DNA of 64,000 nucleotides from Mesorhizobium sp. L-8-3 (lineage in GTDB: Bacteria; Pseudomonadota; Alphaproteobacteria; Rhizobiales; Rhizobiaceae), in NCBI RefSeq assembly GCF_016756615.1, contig NZ_AP023262.1, positions 5,891,501 through 5,955,500 on the forward strand. Direction: 5' to 3'. Each line of letters opens with the position of its first letter. Position 1 is the first letter of the stretch. Of the stretch, positions 50,278 to 57,451 are shown one piece after another. The notes below the pieces were generated by a model. It was not told where the DNA came from. It was given only the letters and a program-made list of their open reading frames with translations, and did no database searches. The translations under genes were made by a program, and so were the position numbers.

Positions 50278-50877
50278 ATGCCAAAGGTTCTTTATTCTCC
50301 ACCGTCACCTTACAGCGCCAAGGTCCGCATGGCGGCTGCCTATGCCGGCGTGGCGGTCGAATTCGTGACGGTCGACACCAATGCCGAACCTGTCGAGTTG
50401 ATCGGTGCCAATCCGCTCGGCAAGATTCCGGTTCTCATCGCCGACGACGGACAGGCCGTCTACGACAGCCGCGCCATCACGCAATATCTGAACCGCATTT
50501 CGGGCAATCGGCTCTTTCCGCGCAATCCGGAGAAGCGGACCGAGGCCGAGGGCCTCGAAGCGCTGGCCGACGGCATTTGCGACTGCCTGCTCGCCCATGT
50601 CTATGAGCGGCGCTCGCGGCCGGAGGAGAAGGTCCACCAGCCTTGGCTGGACAAACAATGGTCGAAGGTGTCACGCGCGCTCGACCAGCTCAACGCGGCG
50701 CCGCCCAAGCTGCCGAAGAAGATAACGGCGGGCCAGATCGCGCTGCGCGCTACGCTTGGCTATCTGGCATTGCGTTTTCCTGGCCAGTGGGAACGCGGCC
50801 GCGGCAAGCTCAAGCGCTGGGCCGATCGATTCGATCAGAAGTTCCCGGAACTCGCGCCTTTCGTTCCCTCTGCCTGA
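50278..50877 (+). CDS. Glutathione S-transferase family protein
   Basis: 199 residues. Thioredoxin-like N-terminal domain (MPKVLYSPPSPYSAKVRMAA, NPLGKIPVLIADDGQAVYDS with the cis-Pro and the Glu/Asp-Ser glutathione site) and an all-helical C-terminal domain. GAGGA lies 3 nt before the ATG at 50278; the longer frame upstream adds nothing family-like. Substrate unknown. Confidence 0.9.
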   Translation: MPKVLYSPPSPYSAKVRMAAAYAGVAVEFVTVDTNAEPVELIGANPLGKIPVLIADDGQAVYDSRAITQYLNRISGNRLFPRNPEKRTEAEGLEALADGICDCLLAHVYERRSRPEEKVHQPWLDKQWSKVSRALDQLNAAPPKLPKKITAGQIALRATLGYLALRFPGQWERGRGKLKRWADRFDQKFPELAPFVPSA

Positions 50878-50910
50878 TTCCAACGGCACTGGATGATGAC
50901 ACATCCGGTG

Positions 50911-51009
50911 GGGTGGATGCTGAGCATCGACCCGGCCTCAATCGCCTGCGTGGCCCCTCCGGCCGCTTGGCTTTCGCGCCAACAGGCGTGGGCCACGCGG
51001 TCGCGCGCT
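50911..51009. repeat. 99-bp intergenic repeat, copy 2
   Basis: Direct-orientation imperfect copy of 12258-12356 (shared blocks listed there). Lies just after the GST gene. Confidence 0.7.
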
Positions 51010-51074
51010 CCCACGGTCGATATCATTGACCATCGGTATGAACCCTGCCGCGAAGGCACGACGCGCTCCAGCTA

Positions 51075-51103
51075 AGAAAAAAGCCGAGCACGAGGCCCGG
51101 CTT
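51075..51103 (-). terminator. Rho-independent terminator of the outer-membrane barrel gene
   Basis: Read on the minus strand: AAGCCGGGC, 5-nt loop, GCTCGGCTT, then a TTTTTTCTT run. One G-U pair. It lies about 80 bp past the stop codon. Confidence 0.85.
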
Positions 51104-51184
51104 TCCCAACGATGCAAGCGTGCCTACACGAGACGTCGGCCTCCAGCCCGGGGGGACAGGCCATCGGCCGGCACGCCGGCCTCG

Positions 51185-51847
51185 TCAGAACTTCATGCCA
51201 AGGCCGAACATCACGCGGTTGTCGCGCGAGTCGACCGACTGCACACCGCTTCCGGTGTTGAAGTCCGCGCTGCCGAAATCGGTGTAGCGGTACTCCACGC
51301 GTCCGAAGACGTTCTCGGTGACCTTCACGTCGACACCGGCGCCCGCCGTCCAGCCGAGCAGCGTATTGCGGTCGCTCCCGGCTGCGTCCTCGATCTTCAG
51401 GCTCTGCGCGGCACCGCCGGCCGTGCCGTAGATCAGGACATTGTCGGTCGCGGCCACGCCGATGCGAGCGCGCAGCGAACCGTCCATGCCCGAACGCGAC
51501 TCGGTGCCCAGCGCGTCGCCCTTCAGGTTGGCGTAGTTCAGGTCGACTTCACCGCCGAACACGAACATGCCGTTCTGGAAGTTGTAGCCGCCGAAGGCGC
51601 CGCCGATGAAGCCATCGGTGTCGATGTCGGTGGACGGCGTCCGGGTGCGGCCCGAAAAGCCGTAGCCGAGTTGGACACCGGCATAGGGGCCGGACCAGGT
51701 GTTGAGCGGCGGCTGCTCCATCGGAGCGGCCGGTGCCGGCGGCTCTTCCATGACAGCGTCCGCGGCATTGGCGGGGATAATTCCGAGAAGGGCCACAAGG
51801 CCGAAGGCCGCGGCAACCGGCCGGGCGAATTTCATCTTGGCTGACAT
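51185..51847 (-). CDS. Outer-membrane beta-barrel protein (Omp25/Omp31 family)
   Basis: 220 residues. Signal peptide MSAKMKFARPVAAAFGLVAL ... ANA (about 29 residues), a Pro-rich linker (EEPPAPAAPMEQPPLN), then an eight-strand barrel pattern with Tyr/Gly-rich strands (WSGPYAGVQLGYGFSG, FGGYNFQNGMFVFGGEVDLN) and a C-terminal Phe (VMFGLGMKF) as outer-membrane assembly signal. Typical of abundant rhizobial/Brucella surface proteins. It has its own terminator. Confidence 0.92.
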   Translation of the reverse strand: MSAKMKFARPVAAAFGLVALLGIIPANAADAVMEEPPAPAAPMEQPPLNTWSGPYAGVQLGYGFSGRTRTPSTDIDTDGFIGGAFGGYNFQNGMFVFGGEVDLNYANLKGDALGTESRSGMDGSLRARIGVAATDNVLIYGTAGGAAQSLKIEDAAGSDRNTLLGWTAGAGVDVKVTENVFGRVEYRYTDFGSADFNTGSGVQSVDSRDNRVMFGLGMKF

Positions 51848-52224
51848 TCTTGTTACTCCGTATCACAAGGCACTGGTCGCACGATTCCCATGCGAGGCAC
51901 TTCGGATCGTCCGGGGGTCAAACGGCCCGGTGCCTTACGAGCCCGAATGTCGTGGCCAAATGCGGCTGAAGCGCACCTGAATTTCGGTCATTCCCCGGCG
52001 CCAATGAGGCGGAAGGTTGACGTTGCACTTTCGCAACAGAATTGTCAGTAAGCTGTGGTTTTCCAAGGCTTTGAGAGCTTGGAGGAGCACCTGCCTCGCC
52101 CTATACTCGGTTCCCGGCGGCTGAATCGCGACACGGCGCGGCGCCGTCGCCACAGTGTTGCCCAAAGCTCTAACACCGGGAAAACGATTTGGCGCTGCAC
52201 AGAGGACCAGGAACGGATGGAAGC
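51848..52224. other. Divergent intergenic region
   Basis: 377 bp between the barrel gene (leftward) and the SDR-uvrC operon (rightward). Presumed promoters on both sides; a run from 52020 to 52060 is AT-rich. No gene or structured RNA recognised. Confidence 0.45.
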
Positions 52225-52986
52225 GTGGAAGCCCCGGCAAATGTCCTGATCACCGGGGCGGCAAGACGAATCGGCAAGGCGATTGCCGAGGACCTGGCCG
52301 CGCACGGCTTCGGTGTCGCCATCCATTGCAACACCGCGCGGGACGAGGCGCTTGGGCTGAGCGCGGCCATCCGGGATCGCGGGGGCAAGGCTGCTGTGGT
52401 GCAGGCCGACCTCACCGATACCGGCGCGACAGCAGAACTGATGGGGCGGGCGATCGAGGCGATCGGGCCGGTCTCGATCCTCGTCAACAACGCTTCGGTG
52501 TTCGAGGACGATTCGCCGCGCGACTTCGGCTGGGACGTATGGGACAGGCATTTCGACCTGCACCTGAAGGCGCCCGTTCTGCTCGCCAGAAACCTCGACT
52601 TGGTCTTGCCGGAGGGTAAGGAAGGACTTGTGGTCAACATCATCGACCAAAGGGTCTGGCGGCTCAATCCGCGTTATTTCTCCTACACGCTGTCGAAGTC
52701 CGCGCTGTGGACGGCGACGCAGACGCTGGCCCAGGCACTGGCCCCGAAGGTCAGGGTCAATGCCATCGGCCCCGGCCCGACTTTCGCCAATTCGCGCCAG
52801 CGGCGGGAGGACTTCCAGGCCCAAATCGATGGGCTTATCCTGCGCCGCAATCCAGCCCTTGGCGAGTTCGGCGCCACGGTGCGATATCTGTGGCAGGCGG
52901 GCTCGGTGACTGGACAGATGATCGCGGTCGACGGCGGCCAGCATCTTGCATGGCAGACCCCGGATGTGACAGGCATGGCGGAATGA
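52225..52986 (+). CDS. Short-chain dehydrogenase/reductase (FolM/pteridine-reductase-like)
   Basis: 253 residues from GTG 52225 (a TTG at 52189 is an alternative, with a weaker ribosome-binding site). Rossmann motif VLITGAARRIGKAIAEDLAA, NNA motif ILVNNASVFEDD, and the active-site Tyr-x3-Lys-like region FSYTLSKSALWTATQ. The TGAxRxxGxA form plus the short C-terminus resemble FolM/PTR1-type pteridine reductases. It overlaps uvrC by 4 bp, so likely the first gene of that operon. Confidence 0.85.
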   Translation: MEAPANVLITGAARRIGKAIAEDLAAHGFGVAIHCNTARDEALGLSAAIRDRGGKAAVVQADLTDTGATAELMGRAIEAIGPVSILVNNASVFEDDSPRDFGWDVWDRHFDLHLKAPVLLARNLDLVLPEGKEGLVVNIIDQRVWRLNPRYFSYTLSKSALWTATQTLAQALAPKVRVNAIGPGPTFANSRQRREDFQAQIDGLILRRNPALGEFGATVRYLWQAGSVTGQMIAVDGGQHLAWQTPDVTGMAE

Positions 52987-55067
52987 CCGGTCGATCCCAC
53001 AACCAGCCACCGTTGGCGCGAGCTCGCCAGGGCATCGCCACGGACGATGTCGCCGGCTACATGCCGGGCAATGCGGAGGAAGAGGAAGCTCCGATCCCGG
53101 AAGAGATCGCCTCTGCCGACGGTCCAGCCCTGCCCTTCACCCGCATCGACTGGGACAACCGCGAGAGCGGCGATGCAGACGGCAAGGTCGGTGCGGATGT
53201 GATCCAGACCCTGGTCCGGCGCCTGCCTAATTCGCCCGGCGTCTACCGGATGATGAACGCCGTCGGCGACGTGCTCTATGTCGGCAAGGCGCGCAGCCTG
53301 AAGAAACGGGTCACCAACTACGCGCAGGGCCGCTTCCACACCAACCGCATCGGCCGGATGGTGCGCGAGACGGCGACGATGGAATTCGTCGTCACCCGCA
53401 CAGAGACCGAAGCGCTGCTGCTCGAAGCGAATCTTATCAAGCGGTTGCGGCCGCGCTTCAATGTGTTGATGCGGGACGACAAGTCGTTCCCCTATATCCT
53501 TCTGACAGGCGACCACGCCTCGCCCGGCATCTTCAAGCACCGGGGAGCACGATCGCGCAAGGGCGATTATTTCGGCCCCTTCGCGTCGGCCGGCGCAGTC
53601 GACCGCACCATCAACTCGCTGCAGCGCGCGTTCCTGCTGCGCAGTTGCACCGATTCGGTTTTCGAGAGCCGCACCCGGCCTTGCCTGCTCTACCAGATCA
53701 AGCGCTGTTCCGGTCCGTGCACCGGCGAGATCTCCGCCGACGACTATGCCGAACTCGTCGCCGAGGCGAAGGATTTCCTTTCGGGCCGCAGCCAGGGCGT
53801 GAAGGCGGAGATCTCGTCGGCCATGCTCAGGGCCGCCGAGGACCTCGATTTCGAGCGCGCGGCCATCTATCGCGATCGGCTCGCGGCGCTGAGCCATGTC
53901 CAGAGCCATCAAGGCATCAACCCGCAGTCGGTCGAGGAGGCCGACGTCTTCGCCATCCATCAGGAGGGCGGCCAGACCTGCATCCAGGTCTTCTTCTTCC
54001 GCACCGGTCAGAACTGGGGCAACCGCGCCTATTTTCCGAAGGCCGATCCGGCGCTCGAGCCGGGCGAGGTTCTGGGCTCTTTCCTGGCGCAGTTCTACGA
54101 CGACAAGCCGTCGCCCAAATCCATCCTTCTGTCCCGCGCGATCGACGAACGGGAATTGCTCGAGGAGGCTCTGTCGACCCGGGCCGGACATAGGGTTTCC
54201 GTCGGCGTGCCCCTGCGCGGCGAGAAGAAGGACCTCACCGATCACGCCCTGCAGAACGCCCGCGAGGCGCTCGGGCGGCGGCTGGCGGAGACTTCGACAC
54301 AGGCACGGCTGCTCGCCGGATTCGCCGAGACCTTCGGTCTGGCGCGGGCGCCGGAGCGCATCGAGATCTACGACAATTCGCACATCATGGGCACGAACGC
54401 CGTAGGCGCCATGGTCGTCGCAGGGCCGGAAGGCTTCGTGAAGAACCAGTACCGGAAGTTCAACATCCGCTCGACCGAGATAACCCCAGGTGACGACTTC
54501 GGCATGATGCGCGAGGTGATGGAGCGCCGCTTCTCGCGCCTGCTCAAGGAACACGGCACGCCGCGGCAATCCGACGCCGAAGCGGAGGAGGAGGTGGGCC
54601 ACTCGGCGTTCCCTGCCTGGCCCGACGTCATCCTGATCGACGGCGGCCAGGGCCAGATGACGGTCGTGCGGGCGATGCTGGCCGAGCTCGGCGTCTCCGA
54701 CAGGGTCGCCGCGATCGGCGTGGCCAAGGGCCAGGATCGCGAGGCAGGCCGCGAGCGCTTCTTCGTCGACGGCAAGCCCTCCTTCATGCTGCCTGTGCGC
54801 GATCCGGTGCTCTATTTCGTGCAGCGCCTACGGGACGAGGCGCATCGCTTCGCGATCGGGTCCCATCGCGCCCGGCGCAAGAAGGAGATGGTGAAGAGCC
54901 CGCTCGACGAGATCACCGGCATCGGGCCAAGCCGCAAGCGGGCCCTGCTCCACCATTTTGGCACCGCCAAGGCCGTCAGCCGGGCGGCGATCGAGGATCT
55001 CATGGCCGTCGAGGGCATCTCCGAGTCGACGGCGCGGCTCGTCTACAATCATTTTCACGAGAGTTGA
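52983..55067 (+). CDS. uvrC: Excinuclease ABC subunit C
   Basis: 694 residues. GIY-YIG nuclease domain from residue 83 (PGVYRMMNAVGDVLYVGKAR), a UVR helical pair around 285, the UvrC RNase H-like endonuclease domain (IEIYDNSHIMGTNAVGAMVV, VILIDGGQGQM) and the C-terminal HhH domain (DEITGIGPSRKRALLHHFG). It makes both incisions in nucleotide excision repair with UvrAB. The N-terminal extension of about 75 residues, rich in Glu and Pro, is longer than in E. coli. The start at 52983 overlaps the SDR stop. Confidence 0.96.
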   Translation: MTGRSHNQPPLARARQGIATDDVAGYMPGNAEEEEAPIPEEIASADGPALPFTRIDWDNRESGDADGKVGADVIQTLVRRLPNSPGVYRMMNAVGDVLYVGKARSLKKRVTNYAQGRFHTNRIGRMVRETATMEFVVTRTETEALLLEANLIKRLRPRFNVLMRDDKSFPYILLTGDHASPGIFKHRGARSRKGDYFGPFASAGAVDRTINSLQRAFLLRSCTDSVFESRTRPCLLYQIKRCSGPCTGEISADDYAELVAEAKDFLSGRSQGVKAEISSAMLRAAEDLDFERAAIYRDRLAALSHVQSHQGINPQSVEEADVFAIHQEGGQTCIQVFFFRTGQNWGNRAYFPKADPALEPGEVLGSFLAQFYDDKPSPKSILLSRAIDERELLEEALSTRAGHRVSVGVPLRGEKKDLTDHALQNAREALGRRLAETSTQARLLAGFAETFGLARAPERIEIYDNSHIMGTNAVGAMVVAGPEGFVKNQYRKFNIRSTEITPGDDFGMMREVMERRFSRLLKEHGTPRQSDAEAEEEVGHSAFPAWPDVILIDGGQGQMTVVRAMLAELGVSDRVAAIGVAKGQDREAGRERFFVDGKPSFMLPVRDPVLYFVQRLRDEAHRFAIGSHRARRKKEMVKSPLDEITGIGPSRKRALLHHFGTAKAVSRAAIEDLMAVEGISESTARLVYNHFHES

Positions 55068-55165
55068 GCCGGAATAGCGTCATATTCGGCTGGCACATCG
55101 ATTTCAGCCAGTTGACCCCCCACATTCGCATCTGTTTTGAGTACGCAATCGAAAAAGAGTAAGAG

Positions 55166-55756
55166 ATGGCACGGCGCGCGTTCAACCTTCCGAACATACT
55201 GACCTACGGCCGCATCCTGGCGGTGCCGTTGGTCGTGCTGTGCTTCTTCCTTGAGGGGCGCCTGCAATCGAGCGACTTCGCGCGCTGGTCGGCGCTGGCG
55301 ATCTTCATCGCGGCGAGCGTCACCGATTATTTCGACGGTTATCTGGCGCGCGCCTGGCAGCAGACCTCGAGTATCGGTCGCATGCTCGACCCGATCGCCG
55401 ACAAGCTGCTGGTCTCGACCTGCCTGCTCCTGCTCGCCGCGGACACCGACCGCACCATCGCGGGCTGGTCGCTTTGGGCCGCGATCATCATCCTGTGCCG
55501 CGAGATCCTCGTCTCGGGCCTGCGCGAATACCTTGCGGGGCTTAAGGTCAGCGTGCCGGTGACGCAGCTCGCCAAATGGAAGACAACAATCCAGATGGTG
55601 GCGATCGCCGTGCTGCTCGCCGGCCCCGCGCTCGACAAGATCGTCCCTTACGCGACCGAGACCGGTATCGTGCTGCTCTGGATTTCCGCGCTGGTCACGC
55701 TTTATACAGGCTATGACTACTTCCGCGCCGGGTTGAAGCACATAATCGACGAGTAG
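55166..55756 (+). CDS. pgsA: CDP-diacylglycerol-glycerol-3-phosphate 3-phosphatidyltransferase
   Basis: 196-residue membrane enzyme of phosphatidylglycerol synthesis. Opens FNLPNILTYGRILAVPLVVL and carries the DG-x2-AR-x8-G-x3-D-x3-D motif (DGYLAR ... IGRMLDPIAD). Four to five hydrophobic segments. The uvrC-pgsA-moaD-moaE order is a familiar Rhizobiales arrangement as far as I recall. 98 bp after uvrC and 3 bp before moaD. Confidence 0.93.
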   Translation: MARRAFNLPNILTYGRILAVPLVVLCFFLEGRLQSSDFARWSALAIFIAASVTDYFDGYLARAWQQTSSIGRMLDPIADKLLVSTCLLLLAADTDRTIAGWSLWAAIIILCREILVSGLREYLAGLKVSVPVTQLAKWKTTIQMVAIAVLLAGPALDKIVPYATETGIVLLWISALVTLYTGYDYFRAGLKHIIDE

Positions 55757-55759
55757 CGC

Positions 55760-56014
55760 ATGACGAAGCTCATCTATTTCGCCTGGGTGCGCGAGCGGAT
55801 CGGCAAGAGCGACGAGGAAATCGACCTGCCCGCTTCGGTGCAGACTGTCGCCGACCTGCTGCACTGGCTGAAGTCGCGCGGCGAAGGCTACGAGGCCGCG
55901 CTCGAACACCCCCAGGTGATCCGCGTGGCGATCGATCAGGAGCATGTCAGCCATCGCGAGCCGGTTGCCGGCGCCCGCGAGATCGCCCTGTTCCCTCCGA
56001 TGACGGGAGGCTAG
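55760..56014 (+). CDS. moaD: Molybdopterin synthase sulfur-carrier subunit
   Basis: 84 residues with a ubiquitin-like fold ending in the required Gly-Gly (FPPMTGG), whose C-terminus is thiocarboxylated to donate sulfur to precursor Z. Starts 3 bp after pgsA and ends 7 bp before moaE. Confidence 0.95.
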   Translation: MTKLIYFAWVRERIGKSDEEIDLPASVQTVADLLHWLKSRGEGYEAALEHPQVIRVAIDQEHVSHREPVAGAREIALFPPMTGG

Positions 56015-56021
56015 TCGAGCG

Positions 56022-56495
56022 ATGTCGGCGCGTGTCGTCCCGGTCGTGCGCATCCAGGCGGAGGATTTCGACACCGCCGTCGAGATCGACAGCATGACAC
56101 GCGGACGGACGGATGTCGGCGCTGTCGTCACATTCACCGGACTTTGCCGGGACGAGGCGGGCGCCCTGTCCGCACTCGAGCTCGAGCATTACCCGGTCAT
56201 GGCCGAGGCCGAGATCTCCCGCATCGCGACCGAAGCCGCCGAGCGCTGGCCGCTCGGCGGGCTGACCGTCGTACACCGCCACGGCAAGATCCGCCCGGGA
56301 GAGAACATCGTCCTCGTCGTCACGGCCTCGGCGCATCGCCAGGCCGCCTTCGACGCGGCGTCCTTCCTCATGGACTACCTGAAGTCGCGTGCGCCCTTCT
56401 GGAAGAAAGAACATCGCGCCGACGGCGGTAGCGGCGGCTGGGTCGAGGCAAAGGCTTCCGACGATGAGGCGGCCGCCCGCTGGTCGCGGGACTGA
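56022..56495 (+). CDS. moaE: Molybdopterin synthase catalytic subunit
   Basis: 157 residues. Characteristic GAVVTFTGLCRDE, LELEHYPVMAEAEISRIATE, LTVVHRHGKIRPGENIVLVV and MDYLKSRAPFWKKE with the catalytic Lys region. It works with MoaD to make the molybdopterin dithiolene. The cofactor would serve enzymes such as the oxidoreductase at 45787. Confidence 0.96.
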   Translation: MSARVVPVVRIQAEDFDTAVEIDSMTRGRTDVGAVVTFTGLCRDEAGALSALELEHYPVMAEAEISRIATEAAERWPLGGLTVVHRHGKIRPGENIVLVVTASAHRQAAFDAASFLMDYLKSRAPFWKKEHRADGGSGGWVEAKASDDEAAARWSRD

Positions 56496-56573
56496 GCGGT
56501 CCGTCCGGCGACCGCCACGGAACGACCGCATTCGCGTGGTCGGCTGGTCTCCTGGAAACACGGGAGGCCTTCC

Positions 56574-57341
56574 TTGTTCGGCAAGATCGCGGAACTGCTC
56601 GTCTTCGGCTTCCCACCGCTCGTCATCGCCATGCTGGCTACCTCTTCCGCCTCGTTCGCGACGGAGAAGACCATCTCCGGTGAAGTCCTCTATCGCGAGC
56701 GCATCGCGCTGCCGCCCAATGCCGTGCTCACCGTACAGCTCGTCGACATCTCGCTCGCCGGCGCTCCGGCATCGGTCGTCGGGAAGCAGGTCGTCGACCC
56801 GGCAGGGCAGGTCCCGATCAGGTTCACGATCGTCTTCGATCCTGCGGTGATACAGGGCAAGGCCCAATATGCGCTGGAAGCGCGTATCACGATCGACAAT
56901 TCGATCTGGTTCATCAACGACATCCGCCACTCCGTGGACCCGCTGCAGGCCCCGCCGCAATCGATGGTGCTCAAGATGGTGCGTCAGTCGGAAACGCCGG
57001 CGGCACCCTCGATTTTCGACGCCACCTGGCTGGTCGACGACATCGAGGGGACCGCCCTCGGCGGCGAGGCGCGCGTGACCTTCGCCGTCAGCGCGGACGG
57101 CAGGGTCTCGGGCAGAGGCCCGTGCAACGGCTATTTCGGAACCGCCGAGATTCATGACGGCTCGATCAAGATCGGCGATATCGGCTCGACCATGATGGCC
57201 TGCGCTCCCGATTTGATGGAACAGGAAAAGAATTTTTTCGAAGCATTGGGCAGGACGGCACGCTTCCGCGTCGGCAACGGCAAGCTCATCCTGTCCGACG
57301 CGGCGGCGAAGGACATAATGCACCTTTCCGCCGGCAGTTGA
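56574..57341 (+). CDS. Secreted YbaY-domain/META-domain fusion protein
   Basis: 255 residues from a TTG at 56574, supported by GGAGG 6 nt upstream; no ATG of comparable quality exists before the signal sequence (FGFPPLVIAMLATSSASFA). Residues 35-135 form a YbaY-like beta domain (ISGEVLYRERIALPPNAVLT, VQLVDISLAGAPA), residues 150-255 a META (HslJ-like) domain (TWLVDDIEGTAL, GRGPCNGYFGTAEI, MMACAPDLMEQEKNFFEALG). Probably periplasmic; META proteins are linked to envelope stress and antibiotic resistance. Exact role unknown. Confidence 0.85.
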   Translation: MFGKIAELLVFGFPPLVIAMLATSSASFATEKTISGEVLYRERIALPPNAVLTVQLVDISLAGAPASVVGKQVVDPAGQVPIRFTIVFDPAVIQGKAQYALEARITIDNSIWFINDIRHSVDPLQAPPQSMVLKMVRQSETPAAPSIFDATWLVDDIEGTALGGEARVTFAVSADGRVSGRGPCNGYFGTAEIHDGSIKIGDIGSTMMACAPDLMEQEKNFFEALGRTARFRVGNGKLILSDAAAKDIMHLSAGS

Positions 57342-57451
57342 TCTGGCGGGATAAGCCGCTGTTAAGCATGTCCGTCAAGGCTCTGTTTTCTTAGAGAATT
57401 TGTAAGCCCGGCGTCGTAGCCTCGCGCGGCGTCAACCTTGTACCGAGTTCA

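Larger units (their letters stand above)
50878..51184. other. Intergenic region with a 99-bp repeat and a terminator
   Basis: 307 bp between the convergent GST and outer-membrane protein genes. It contains repeat copy 2 (50911-51009) and the terminator of the barrel gene (51075-51103). No gene supported. Confidence 0.6.
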
